From contig PSLA01000016.1 in the NCBI GenBank assembly GCA_040289295.1, positions 1 through 54,763 of the forward strand: a DNA stretch of 54,763 bases. The letters run 5' to 3'. Source of the stretch: J051 sp040289295 (lineage in GTDB: Bacteria > Armatimonadota > Fimbriimonadia > Fimbriimonadales > ATM1). Positions 1-8,469 of the stretch are shown one piece after another. The notes under the pieces were generated by a model. That model worked only from the letters and a program-made list of their open reading frames with translations. It was not told the DNA's origin and did not search any database. Position numbers and translations under genes: made by a program. Numbering within the stretch: position 1 is the first letter of the stretch; every line of letters begins with the position of its first letter.

Positions 1-1
1 G

Positions 2-79
2 CTTGTCGCAGTAACCGAAGTGCGCACACGAGCCGAGATTGATAACTTCGCGACGCAACTGGCGAAGGTGGTGAACTGA
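2..79 (+). CDS. gcvPA: Glycine dehydrogenase (decarboxylating) subunit 1, C-terminal end only
   Basis: The window opens inside a gene. Frame 2 reads 25 residues ending in a TGA at 77-79, including LVAVTEVRTRAEID, which resembles the last helix of the GcvPA subunit of the glycine cleavage P-protein. That enzyme decarboxylates glycine and passes the aminomethyl group to lipoylated GcvH. The lipoate-ligase gene at 628 is a fitting neighbour, since GcvH must be lipoylated. With so little sequence the assignment rests on one short motif plus context; the rest of the gene lies outside the window. Confidence 0.45.
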   Translation, partial: LVAVTEVRTRAEIDNFATQLAKVVN

Positions 80-627
80 TGAAGAACTGTTCCGTCTCTG
101 GGCGGCTTCGCACGCTGCCATCCTCACCCACGACTGAGAAGACTTGCGCTTTCGGGCCTCGGAAGTAGAGGTCTTCAACAATGGTGGGTCCGTCATCCCT
201 CACGTACGTAACTCCGAAGCCCTTCAGCCTCTGTCGTGACCGCAAGGCAGAGTTGAGGACCTTGTAGCCGAAAAGACCCCATTGTCTTAATGTGCGAAGC
301 GAGGTCAGGTTCCGTCAACGGCGCTCCATCCCAATCCATAGAGACCCAGGCGACGTAGATGCTCTTAGGCGTCACGCAGACGTAGCTCGTCCCTGCGCCC
401 ACTATGGTTGGGTCGTCGACGTGCTCTTGGGTATATCCCGGAACGAAGCACTCGAAACCATGTTTCCGATACTCGGTCTTGATCCAGCCGGCTGGTGGCG
501 AAGGCGGACTCGCGTCAGAAATCCGGGGCAGCGCATCGCCCCCGCGTCCGATCGCGCCCAACACGACGGCGACAGCACAGAGAAAAGTCACTTGCCGTAC
601 GGAAGAGTCTGCTATCCATTTTAACAA
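80..627 (-). pseudogene. Secreted protein of unknown function, frameshifted
   Basis: Read on the minus strand from a TTG at 627 (or GTG at 591), the product starts with a hydrophobic segment ending near GAIGRGGDA that looks like a signal peptide, followed by a soluble domain. The first frame runs to about position 295 and then loses protein character. The next frame continues convincingly, with GLFGYKVLNSALRSRQRLKG and then GFGVTYVRDDGPTIVEDLYF, down to about position 80. One indel near 285-305 joins the two halves. The second frame has no stop before the window edge and runs antisense to the gcvPA end, so the true 3' end is unclear. The start codons of this gene and the lipoate ligase nearly touch, so their promoters must overlap. 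I do not recognise the family; an assembly error is as likely as a real mutation. Confidence 0.5.
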
Positions 628-1296
628 ATGAATATGCCCGAAAGTATTCGTCTCTTGCAAGACACCGCCGCCGATGGCGACGAGAACATGACCCGCGATC
701 GAAACCTCGTTGGGGACTTGCCGGTGGTCCGTGTGTATGAGTGGAGCGCACCCTGGGTGACACTCGGCAGGTACCAGGATCCTGAAACCAGCCTCCTCCC
801 GGGATGTGGGGTGCCGTGGACGAGACGTCCGACCGGCGGTAAGGCGGTACTTCACGGCCACGACCTGACCGTCGCGGTCTTTCTGCCCGCAGCGCCAGGG
901 GAACTGACGGTCAAGCGCGCCTACCGCCTGCTCATCCATCCGATCGTCTCCGCCCTCCGGCAGGTGGGCGTGGGTGCGGCGCTTGGCGAGCAAACGACGT
1001 TCATAACCCGCGGATTGCGCACTGCGGATTGCTTCCGGCACGTCTCGCCGAACGATGTTGTTGACCCCGTAACGGGGAGGAAGTTGGTGGGCTGCGCCCT
1101 GCGGCTTGATTCGCAGGGGGTTCTTGCCCAGTGCAGCATCCCGATGGGTGTCCCGCTTGTTCCGCCTGAGCAGGTGTTTCGCGAACCGCATCGCGTCGGC
1201 GGCATCCCTGAAGGCGCGACGGACCGCCCTACCTTGAGACAGGCTCTCGGAGAGGCGTTCCGCGCTTCCTTAGGCGGAGCCGTCCGCGTACAGTAG
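628..1296 (+). CDS. lplA: Lipoate-protein ligase A family protein
   Basis: This 222-residue protein belongs to the biotin/lipoate A/B ligase fold. The family signature RRPTGGKAVLHGHDLT lies at residues 66-81, and GRKLVGCAL at 150-158 carries the lysine (K152) expected to bind lipoyl-adenylate. Such enzymes attach lipoate or octanoate to lysines of GcvH and 2-oxoacid dehydrogenase E2 subunits. It follows the end of a glycine decarboxylase gene, which fits a role in activating that system. It is shorter than E. coli LplA and lacks that enzyme's C-terminal accessory domain, so it may be an octanoyltransferase (LipM/LipL type). ATG codons at 628 and 634 are both possible starts. The 3' end overlaps the convergent sigma-factor gene by 27 bases. 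Confidence 0.85.
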   Translation: MNMPESIRLLQDTAADGDENMTRDRNLVGDLPVVRVYEWSAPWVTLGRYQDPETSLLPGCGVPWTRRPTGGKAVLHGHDLTVAVFLPAAPGELTVKRAYRLLIHPIVSALRQVGVGAALGEQTTFITRGLRTADCFRHVSPNDVVDPVTGRKLVGCALRLDSQGVLAQCSIPMGVPLVPPEQVFREPHRVGGIPEGATDRPTLRQALGEAFRASLGGAVRVQ

Positions 1297-2238
1297 TGAG
1301 CGAAGTTGATTGACAGCGCCACGCAGCTTGCGCATCGCGCTTCCTTCGATCTGGCGGACCCTTTCCCTGGTCAGATTGAGCGAATATCCGACGTCCTCGA
1401 GTGTACGGGGAATGCCGTCCTCGAGACCGTAGCGAAGGATGATGACCTCGCGCTCGCGCGTCGTCAGCAGGCCGAGGACCAGCCGCACTTGCTCGGACTG
1501 AACGACTCGCTCGCCGACGTCTTGCGGCCTTTGTGCTTCAGCGGGCTGCACGAAGTCGCCCAGCACGTTGTCCTCCTTCTCGCCAACGGGTGTCTCCAAA
1601 GACACGGGGTCGATCGAGGTGCGCAGAATCTCGATTAACCGGGCGGGTTCGACGCTGAGCTCGAGCGCGATCTCGTCGATGGTGGGCTCGCGCAGCAGTT
1701 CTTGGTGCAGCCGCGCCTGGGTGCGATACACCTTGTTGATCCACTCTGAGATGTAGACAGGAACGCGGATCGTGCGGCTTTGGTTTACGATGGCGCGCGC
1801 AATCGACCGCCGAATCCACCACGTTGCGTAGGTGCTGAAGCGGAAGCCCAGCCTCCAGTCGTACTTCTCCACTGCGCGAATCAAGCCAAGGTTGCCTTCC
1901 TGAATCAGATCTTGTACTGAAATACCACGTGAGGCGTATTTCCGTGCGATGCTTACAACCAAGCGCAAGTTGCTTTCGATCAGAAGATGCTTCGCACTCT
2001 CGTCGCCTGCTTCGAAGCGACGCGCGAGGGAGACCTCCTGTTCTGCGGTCAACAACTCGGATCGTCTCGCCTGTCGTATCCAGGCGTCCAACTCCTCCGC
2101 GTCCAAGCGTCGCTCGGATTCAAGTTCAGCCTCCGCGTCCGTATCAAGCTGCAGGGCCGGGTCGGCTACGGGCACCAGGCTCCCCGGCAGCGGGGCCTCG
2201 TCCTCTCCGGTGTAAACACCGAACGGTTCCTTGCTCAT
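1270..2238 (-). CDS. RNA polymerase sigma factor, sigma-70 family (RpoD/SigA-like)
   Basis: This 322-residue sigma factor has region 1.2, the core-binding region 2 (VQDLIQEGNLGLIRAVEKYD), the -10 reading helix with FSTYATWWIRRSIARAI, region 3, and a region 4 helix-turn-helix (TLEDVGYSLNLTRERVRQIE) for the -35 element. It lacks the large region 1.1, which suits either a primary factor with a short N-terminus or a group 2 stationary-phase factor. I chose the ATG at 2238 because GGAGG lies six bases upstream; an in-frame start at 2268 has no such site. The N-terminal 40 residues are acidic and low in complexity. It is convergent with the lipoate ligase and appears to stand alone. Confidence 0.92.
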   Translation of the reverse strand: MSKEPFGVYTGEDEAPLPGSLVPVADPALQLDTDAEAELESERRLDAEELDAWIRQARRSELLTAEQEVSLARRFEAGDESAKHLLIESNLRLVVSIARKYASRGISVQDLIQEGNLGLIRAVEKYDWRLGFRFSTYATWWIRRSIARAIVNQSRTIRVPVYISEWINKVYRTQARLHQELLREPTIDEIALELSVEPARLIEILRTSIDPVSLETPVGEKEDNVLGDFVQPAEAQRPQDVGERVVQSEQVRLVLGLLTTREREVIILRYGLEDGIPRTLEDVGYSLNLTRERVRQIEGSAMRKLRGAVNQLRSLLYADGSA

Positions 2239-2340
2239 GGCATCCTCCGTGCGGCGGCGCAGCGACACCCCCGCACTCGCCTTTAGGATAACGCACTTTT
2301 TGCCCGCCTACCAGACTTTTTTTAACCCTCTCCCTCTAAC

Positions 2341-2422
2341 CCCCTCTCCCTGTGGGAGATGGTTGGGGTGAGGGAGTTACACGCCCCCTCTCCCTGTGGG
2401 AGGAAAGGGTTGGGGTGAGGGA
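2341..2422 (+). repeat. Dispersed repeat family A, two direct copies
   Basis: Two copies of a roughly 33-38-base element (2341-2375 and 2384-2422) share CCCTCTCCCTGTGGGAG followed by GGTTGGGGTGAGGG. CTCTCCC...GGGAGAG gives each copy a small palindrome. Other copies lie at 12423, 29506 and, inverted, 54735. The second copy runs into the 3' end of the cysteine desulfurase gene and encodes its last residues. Confidence 0.85.
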
Positions 2423-3552
2423 GATACACGGAGAGGGAGGTGCAAACCCCGTACTTCACATAGGGCTTCGGGCAGGTTCTCGAGCAAGTAATCCACCTCA
2501 GCTTCGGTTGTGAAGCGGCCGAGGCTGATGCGGATGGTCCCAGCGAGGACTTCTTGCGGAAGGGCGATCGCCTCGAGCACCGGGCTTGATGCCCTCTTGT
2601 CCGAGGAGCAGGCGGCTCCCGCGGTGCAGCAAATGCCGCGGCTGTCCAGGTTGATGATGATGCTTTCTCCCTCGACGCCTGGGAAGCTCACGGAGACGAT
2701 GTGCGGCGCGCCGTCCTCCTGTCCGTTCAGCACAGCGTCGGGAATGCGGCGTCGAATTTCCTCTCGGATGCGGTCCCTCATCGCCCTCAGGCGCGCGGCT
2801 TCGCTTTCGCCCTCGTCAATCACAAGCCGGCACGCAGCGCCCAGCCCGACGATGCCGGGTGTGTTCAGCGTGCCAGCCCGTCGCCCCTCCTCGTGGCTGC
2901 CGCCGACCTGGTACGGCTGGAACGGCGCGTCCGACCGCACCCAGAGCAGGCCTACCCCCTTCGGCCCGTGGAATTTGTGGGCGGAAAGGGTCGCGTAGTC
3001 CACGGGGGCGTCTGCAAGCGAAAGCGGCCCTTTGCCGACCGCCTGAGTGATGTCCGTATGAAACAGTGCGCCGTGGCTGTGAGCCAACTCGCCGATGGCT
3101 TGAATGTCTTGCACGCTTCCGATCTCGTTGTTCACCAGCATCACACTGACAAGGTCGGTGGGCTGCGCGAGCATCGCCTTTAGGGCATCGAGGCGCACTG
3201 TTCCTGAAGAGTCTACGGGGATTGGCTCCGCGCGCCGGCCAAAGCTCTGCGCGACGACGCGGACTGAGGGGTGTTCAATTGCGGAGTAGAGGATGCGGCC
3301 CTGAAACGTGCGAAGGACGGCGTTGTTGCCCTCGGTGGCTCCGCTCGTGAAGATGATTTCAGACGGGTCTGATGCTCCAAGCAGCTCCGCTGCGGCTTGG
3401 CGCGCCTCTTCTATGGCGTGCCTGGCGTGCTGAGCCATGCTATGCAGCGCGCTGGAGTTGGCGTACGACTCGGAGAACCACGGTAGCATCGCAGACAGCA
3501 CCCTGGGATCTACTGGGGTCGAGGCGGCGTTGTCGAAATAGGCGACTTTCAT
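2377..3552 (-). CDS. Cysteine desulfurase (IscS/NifS family)
   Basis: This is a PLP-dependent enzyme that takes sulfur from cysteine for Fe-S clusters and thiolated tRNAs or cofactors. The protein is 391 residues from the ATG at 3552 (MKVAYFDNAAST, the usual family start). The PLP lysine is in SAHKFHGPKGVG, about residue 193, and the persulfide cysteine is in the loop CCTAGAACSSDKR. An upstream TTG at 3567 would add five residues without better support. The last 20 or so residues, after LREV-type family sequence, are proline-rich (SPSPQPFPPTGRGG) and are encoded by repeat family A, so the native C-terminus was probably replaced or extended by a repeat insertion. No iscU or mnmA lies next to it. 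Confidence 0.93.
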   Translation of the reverse strand: MKVAYFDNAASTPVDPRVLSAMLPWFSESYANSSALHSMAQHARHAIEEARQAAAELLGASDPSEIIFTSGATEGNNAVLRTFQGRILYSAIEHPSVRVVAQSFGRRAEPIPVDSSGTVRLDALKAMLAQPTDLVSVMLVNNEIGSVQDIQAIGELAHSHGALFHTDITQAVGKGPLSLADAPVDYATLSAHKFHGPKGVGLLWVRSDAPFQPYQVGGSHEEGRRAGTLNTPGIVGLGAACRLVIDEGESEAARLRAMRDRIREEIRRRIPDAVLNGQEDGAPHIVSVSFPGVEGESIIINLDSRGICCTAGAACSSDKRASSPVLEAIALPQEVLAGTIRISLGRFTTEAEVDYLLENLPEALCEVRGLHLPLRVSPSPQPFPPTGRGGV

Positions 3553-3734
3553 CTTTTTCACCGTCAATGGGCGTTTGCGTGGATTTCGGCTATACTATGG
3601 CAGAAACGCCCGCCCCAACGCTATGATTTCCGTCTGGCTTTTCACATGGTGCGAACGTTGCGGGCGCTACGGACGTCTCAAGTAGTAAGTCAGCACGTGC
3701 CCAGATTCGAGCACAAAAACAGGAGGACACAAGT

Positions 3735-5351
3735 ATGAAGGCAAAGATCCTATATACGGTAGCCGCGGCGCTTATCGCGGCCTTTGTTTCAGCCGGGTCA
3801 ACGGCGGATTACGTTCCCGGCGAAGTCTTGGTGAAGTTCCGCAGCGGCGGAGCCTACAGTGAGCGCATCGCTCACTCCATGGTTGGCGCCCGAGTTGTGC
3901 AGGAGTGGGGCTTCATCGGAGTTCAGCGGGTGAAGCTGCCTGCCGGCGTCTCCGTCGAAGACGCCGTGACGTTTTATGAAAGCCTGCGCAATGTCGAGTT
4001 CGCCGAGCCGAACTACATCGCGAAGGCGCAATTGGTTCCGAACGATACGTTGTGGAATGTGCAATGGGGCCACATGAAGATCCAGTGCCCCCAGGGCTGG
4101 GATATCACGACCGGCAGCGCCTCGATTGTCGTTGCAGTTCTTGATACGGGCGTCCACTTCGCGAATCCCGACATTGCGGGCAAAACCGTCTCGAGCGGCT
4201 GGGACTTTGTGAACAACGACGGAGACCCTTCCGACGATAACGGCCATGGAACGCATGTTTCTGCCGTCGCATCCGGAGCGACCAACAACAGCGTGGGCAT
4301 TGCGGGCGTCGGATGGAACACTCGCATCCTGCCAATTAAGGTACTCGATGCGAGTGGAAGCGGCACCTACGGCTGGATCATCAGCGGCATTGATTATGCC
4401 CGCCAGCAAGGAGCGAAGGTAATCAACATGAGTCTTGGTGGCTCGTCGCCTTCGAGCTCGCTTGAGGCGGCGGTCAACGCGGCTTGGAACGCCGGCATCG
4501 TGCTTGCGGCTGCGGCCGGCAACGGAGGCAGCACTCAACAGATCTACCCCGCCGCGTATACAAACTGCATCGCAGTCGCTGCGTCCGACCAGAACGACTT
4601 CCGCGCGAGCTTCAGTCAGTATGGATCGTCGTGGGTTGACGTCGCGGCGCCCGGCGTTAACATAGCCGGGCCATGGAACGACGGAAACTGGTACTACGTA
4701 TCAGGCACGTCGCAGGCCTGCCCGCACGTAGCCGGCCAGGCAGCGTTGCTGTTCAGCAGGTTTGGCGCGAGCACGCCGGCGTCGACAATCCGGCAGCGCA
4801 TAGAGAACAACACTGACCCGGTACAGGGTGGCCAGTGGGTGGCAAAGGGCCGCATCAACGTGTTCAAGAGCCTGCAAGGTCAGACCACGTCCGACATCCT
4901 GCCATCCAGCTTCACCGTGACGAGGGGATACCTCATTGCCGGCACGGTCGGGAGGCTGTACGCGAACGACGACGTTTACATTCAGGTTCAGGCGCGGCGT
5001 CAGACCGAGCTTGGCGCTGCGTCTGTTGAGATTGAGATCGTCGGCACCTCCCCGTCAACGAACGTGTCGCAATTGCAGCTCCTCTTCGATGGAAGGACTT
5101 CGGGTGATCCAACCCGGCAACGGATCGAGCTCTACAACTACGCGTCTGGCTTCTGGGAAACCGTTGACGAGCGGCCCGGCCCGCAGAGCGACCAATCCGT
5201 GACGGTCACGATCACCACAAACCCGAACCGCTTCATCCACCAAGGCACACGCGAAGTGAAGGCACGAATCGGGTATCACGACCGAGGCGTGTCGTTCCCG
5301 TCTTGGGACGGCTACTACGACTACGCGATCTGGCGCGTCACCTTCCAGTAA
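3735..5351 (+). CDS. Secreted subtilisin-like serine protease (S8 family)
   Basis: This 538-residue exported protease has a signal peptide (about residues 1-24), then an inhibitor-like propeptide beginning VPGEVLVKFRSGG, as in fervidolysin-type subtilases. The catalytic domain carries the full triad: D137 in VAVLDTGV, H171 in NGHGTHVSAV and S326 in GTSQACPHVAG, with N263 for the oxyanion hole. After about residue 380 comes a beta-rich C-terminal region of about 150 residues that I do not recognise, possibly for surface binding. The start is secure: AGGAGG lies about nine bases before the ATG. A strong hairpin follows at 5371-5403, so it is probably monocistronic. It likely degrades extracellular protein for nutrition. 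Confidence 0.95.
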   Translation: MKAKILYTVAAALIAAFVSAGSTADYVPGEVLVKFRSGGAYSERIAHSMVGARVVQEWGFIGVQRVKLPAGVSVEDAVTFYESLRNVEFAEPNYIAKAQLVPNDTLWNVQWGHMKIQCPQGWDITTGSASIVVAVLDTGVHFANPDIAGKTVSSGWDFVNNDGDPSDDNGHGTHVSAVASGATNNSVGIAGVGWNTRILPIKVLDASGSGTYGWIISGIDYARQQGAKVINMSLGGSSPSSSLEAAVNAAWNAGIVLAAAAGNGGSTQQIYPAAYTNCIAVAASDQNDFRASFSQYGSSWVDVAAPGVNIAGPWNDGNWYYVSGTSQACPHVAGQAALLFSRFGASTPASTIRQRIENNTDPVQGGQWVAKGRINVFKSLQGQTTSDILPSSFTVTRGYLIAGTVGRLYANDDVYIQVQARRQTELGAASVEIEIVGTSPSTNVSQLQLLFDGRTSGDPTRQRIELYNYASGFWETVDERPGPQSDQSVTVTITTNPNRFIHQGTREVKARIGYHDRGVSFPSWDGYYDYAIWRVTFQ

Positions 5352-5370
5352 GGGCGCGCTGACAACATCA

Positions 5371-5403
5371 AGCAGCCGGGTCTTGCCTCATTACCCGGCT
5401 GCT
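5371..5403 (+). terminator. Hairpin downstream of the subtilase gene
   Basis: An 11-base perfect inverted repeat, AGCAGCCGGGT (5371-5381) and ACCCGGCTGCT (5393-5403), has an 11-base loop. Only a weak pyrimidine run follows (CTCCTT), so termination may be partial. Confidence 0.7.
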
Positions 5404-5437
5404 CTCCTTGCTGAGAAGTGTCGCCGAGCGTTTCAGG

Positions 5438-5443
5438 GATACT
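5438..5443 (+). promoter_or_regulatory. -10 element before the NurA-like gene
   Basis: GATACT ends seven bases before the ATG at 5451, so transcription would begin at the start codon. No Shine-Dalgarno site is visible, and the -35 element is weak. Confidence 0.4.
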
Positions 5444-5450
5444 AACGCGG

Positions 5451-6461
5451 ATGCGAACCCGGCCTGCAACTTTGAGAGAGGCTCTCGGCGGAGATGCGCT
5501 ACTGAACACCACCGCTTTCCAACAGGAAGAGGCGCAGCAAGCAATCGAGGTGCATCATGCTGAGGCGGATGCTCCCATCGTGGAATCGGGTGGCGACATC
5601 GGGACGCCAATCCGCGTGTCGGCGACGGACACGAGCGGCTTCGAGTTCTTCGTTGACGGCATCGAGGTTTCCTCCGTTGCGGCGTGGGTCTTGGGTCTTC
5701 CGGTGCGTGTGGGGCACGTTGCGGCGGCAGCCGTCGGGAGGAACGACAGGGAAATGAACGACTTCGTCTCGGAGCGCCTCGAAACGGTAATCCTCGTTCC
5801 GGAGGCGATTCCAGCGGAGCGGAAGCAACAGATCAAAGAACTGGAGGGAGTTGAAGACCGCAAGGTGTGGATCGTCGAGGCAAAGGGGGAAGGTGACGCG
5901 CTGCCTCGAGATTGGCATTCCGTGCTTTGCGAGGCGGTTTCCAAGCGACGAGACGAGCTCGAGAGGGACGTCATCGTCGACGCAACGAGCCGCAACGCGG
6001 AAGCATGGTTGGTCGTGGATGGCGGCATTGCGAAGCACCGCACCAACCTAAAGAGCGCGGGAAGTGTTGTGGGCCTTGTGAAGTCTCACCGGCATTACTA
6101 CTTCACGCCCGAGACGGTCGCTGCCTGCGTGTTTCCGCTTCCGGAGGGACATCGCACGCCCGTCTTCGAAGCTGCTCTGTCTGCAAATACGCAGCCGACC
6201 TATTCGTGGTACCTCCGCCTCCGCGCCTCGGATGCCGGCCCGCCATGGTTCGGTCTTGTTCGCGTGGAGATGTGCGAGCGGGACACAGCGGTACATCACG
6301 TCGACGACGTGAGCGCCTGGCTTCTCGCGGAGCGTGCCCCGATATCGCTCCCCGACGCGAGGTATGATCGCCTGATCTATCCGATACGCTTTATCGAGCA
6401 GTATCTGCGCTCGCGCCAACCGAGCGCATGGCAACTTCGAGCGCTGATCGGCTGCGCCTGA
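5451..6461 (+). CDS. NurA-domain nuclease-like protein
   Basis: A protein of about 336 residues (ATG 5451; a GTG at 5418 would add 11). It has the RNase H-like layout of NurA nucleases: an early acidic motif (FFVDGIEV), then LVVDGGIAKHRTN followed by VVGLVKSHRHYYF, the DGG and K-H region typical of the family. A C-terminal block with YPIRFIEQYLR matches the family end. NurA proteins are Mn-dependent nucleases that resect DNA ends together with the HerA motor. The HerA-like ATPase gene begins 25 bases downstream, which strongly supports the call. The N-terminal 40 residues are variable. The individual metal ligands cannot be fixed from sequence alone. Confidence 0.75.
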   Translation: MRTRPATLREALGGDALLNTTAFQQEEAQQAIEVHHAEADAPIVESGGDIGTPIRVSATDTSGFEFFVDGIEVSSVAAWVLGLPVRVGHVAAAAVGRNDREMNDFVSERLETVILVPEAIPAERKQQIKELEGVEDRKVWIVEAKGEGDALPRDWHSVLCEAVSKRRDELERDVIVDATSRNAEAWLVVDGGIAKHRTNLKSAGSVVGLVKSHRHYYFTPETVAACVFPLPEGHRTPVFEAALSANTQPTYSWYLRLRASDAGPPWFGLVRVEMCERDTAVHHVDDVSAWLLAERAPISLPDARYDRLIYPIRFIEQYLRSRQPSAWQLRALIGCA

Positions 6462-6486
6462 GCGAAAACGCCTGAACGAAGAGGAG

Positions 6487-8469
6487 ATGATGAAGGACGG
6501 ACATAGCGACGAGAAACTAATCGGGCGAGTCGTTGCCACCGAAGAACACCCGAACACGGCGTTCGAATTTCAGTTTTGGGCTGACAAGGCGGCGAAGATC
6601 GGCATTGGCTCCATCGTCGAGGTGGTGGATCCCGAGACTGGCGCCCGAGCTTACGGCATCGTAACAGAAGCCAACGCTTACAACGACGCACCGAACGCCA
6701 TGAGCGACTACCTCGGATCGCAGAGGCGCCCGAACGCCGAAGGCGCAACGCTTCGCCCAGAGATTCGTACCTTCAAGGCGGCCGTCCTGCGTCGCGAGCC
6801 GGAGGAGCCTGTCGGCGCAGCGCCGATAGGCTGCGTGTTCCTTGCTGACGACGAGGCAGTTCGCAAGGCGTTGCGATGCGACGAGATGGTGCTGCCGATT
6901 CCCGTCGGCGTGTACGGAGGCGAGGACGGCAACCCCGTGTTCGCCGAGGGGGTGCACCTTCTCGGGCCCGAGTCGGGGCATTTGAACGTTACGGGCACGA
7001 GCGGACTTGCCGCAAAGACTAGTTATATTCTTTTTCTGCTAACAAGCATCTTCCAGCGTTTCGGTGCTGATGCGAGCGACGACACATCGGTCGCAGCCGT
7101 GGTATTCAACGTTAAAGGTACTGACTTGCTCTATTTGGATCAGGCGTCCGAATCACTCAGCGATGGCGACATGCGCATTTATGAGGCGTGCGGTCTCGAG
7201 CCAAAGCCGTTTGAGAACGTGGTGTACTACGCACCATCCTACGACGACACGGGCGAGATCGCTCACTCCTATCGTTCGCACAAGGACCTCCAGAAGCCAA
7301 TTCCTTTCAGTTACGGGCCGGAACAGGTGCTTGAACACATCGAGGTGTTGCTCAACCAGGACGACGTAGATGCGAAGGCAGACTCGCTTCTTGGGTTCCT
7401 TCGCCACGGACTGCGCGATGGGCTCCCGCCCGTTGCGGACAGTTCCGGCCCGGTGAAGGTTACGACGCTTGCCGAACTCGTCGACTACGTGGAACAGATG
7501 ATGGTCGCGGCGGAGGGTAACCAGTACAAAGGACACCACGCTCGAACGATTCAGAAGATTTTCAATCGCCTCAGCGGCCTCGCCAACCGCTTTCCGGGGC
7601 TGATCGCAAGCCGTGGAGAGGGCAAGCCGCCATTGCCCAGGGACAAATTCCAAGACCGAACGGTTTACGTGATTGACATCGCTAAGCTGGATGCGGACCA
7701 CCAAGACCTCGTGTTTGCGGCGGTCATCGCTGATCTACGCGAGCGGATGAGCAGAGGAGGGGGGGCGTTCGGTGTTAGCAGGCTCATCGTTGTCGTGGAT
7801 GAGTTGAACAAGTTCGCTCCGAGCAGTGGAAGAGAAACCTACACCATGCGCGCACTGCGCGATATTGCCGCCCGCGGGCGGTACCAGGGTTTGATTCTGT
7901 TCGGGGCCCAACAGTTCCGCTCGCGCGTTGATCCGCAGATTGTGGGCAACTGCTCCTCAAGCGCCTACGGTCATATCCTGATGGAGGAACTGGCGAACCC
8001 GATTTACTCCCCGTATCCCCCGGCGGTGCGCGAGAAGATGGCGAACTGCCAGCAGGGTCAGGTGATGTTTCGGCATCCTCACTTCGCCCAGCCGATCTTC
8101 GTCCGGTTTCCGAGGCCAGCGGTGCTAAAGGGAGAGGACGGCGTGAAGCGCTTCCCACCAACAGAGCCGACCCCGCTGGACCGGCTACTATCGAAGCTGC
8201 GCCCCGCGGTAAACCTTCAGCCGAACGACATCATCGAGGCAGTGAATGAGGCATTTCCTGTTGAGGAGGACAGGGAGCGAGGAATCATGGCGCTGCTGGG
8301 CAAGCTGAAGGGCGTAGACGTGGCGTTGTTATCGAAGTCCGGCTTACGCAAACTACTGCAAGAGTGCGGCGGCACTCGAAAGTCGGTTGCTACGCGCACA
8401 TGGCGAGGCGTGGACGAACTCGACGACCCGTTTGCCGAGCCGGAGGATCGCAACGGCGGTAACGCATGA
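6487..8469 (+). CDS. HerA-like hexameric ATPase (HAS-barrel and FtsK/VirB4-type domain)
   Basis: This 660-residue protein starts with a HAS-barrel-like region (LIGRVVATEEHPNTAFEF), then a RecA-like motor. A variant Walker A, GTSGLAAKTS, lies at 170-179, Walker B (RLIVVVDELNKFAP) around 432-445, and an arginine/sensor region is in LFGAQQFRSRVDPQIVG. HerA proteins form hexameric DNA translocases that partner NurA in DNA end processing, and related motors occur in anti-phage systems. It is co-transcribed with the NurA-like gene and overlaps the downstream ABC gene by four bases (ATGA). GAGGAG sits just before the two ATGs at 6487 and 6490; the second gives better spacing. The C-terminal 90 residues are a separate helical tail. 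Confidence 0.82.
   Translation: MMKDGHSDEKLIGRVVATEEHPNTAFEFQFWADKAAKIGIGSIVEVVDPETGARAYGIVTEANAYNDAPNAMSDYLGSQRRPNAEGATLRPEIRTFKAAVLRREPEEPVGAAPIGCVFLADDEAVRKALRCDEMVLPIPVGVYGGEDGNPVFAEGVHLLGPESGHLNVTGTSGLAAKTSYILFLLTSIFQRFGADASDDTSVAAVVFNVKGTDLLYLDQASESLSDGDMRIYEACGLEPKPFENVVYYAPSYDDTGEIAHSYRSHKDLQKPIPFSYGPEQVLEHIEVLLNQDDVDAKADSLLGFLRHGLRDGLPPVADSSGPVKVTTLAELVDYVEQMMVAAEGNQYKGHHARTIQKIFNRLSGLANRFPGLIASRGEGKPPLPRDKFQDRTVYVIDIAKLDADHQDLVFAAVIADLRERMSRGGGAFGVSRLIVVVDELNKFAPSSGRETYTMRALRDIAARGRYQGLILFGAQQFRSRVDPQIVGNCSSSAYGHILMEELANPIYSPYPPAVREKMANCQQGQVMFRHPHFAQPIFVRFPRPAVLKGEDGVKRFPPTEPTPLDRLLSKLRPAVNLQPNDIIEAVNEAFPVEEDRERGIMALLGKLKGVDVALLSKSGLRKLLQECGGTRKSVATRTWRGVDELDDPFAEPEDRNGGNA

Noticed and set aside
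193..1191. A single 332-residue minus-strand gene
   Set aside because: Its N-terminal 190 residues are antisense to the clear lipoate ligase; only the part below 627 looks like protein, and that part shifts frame.
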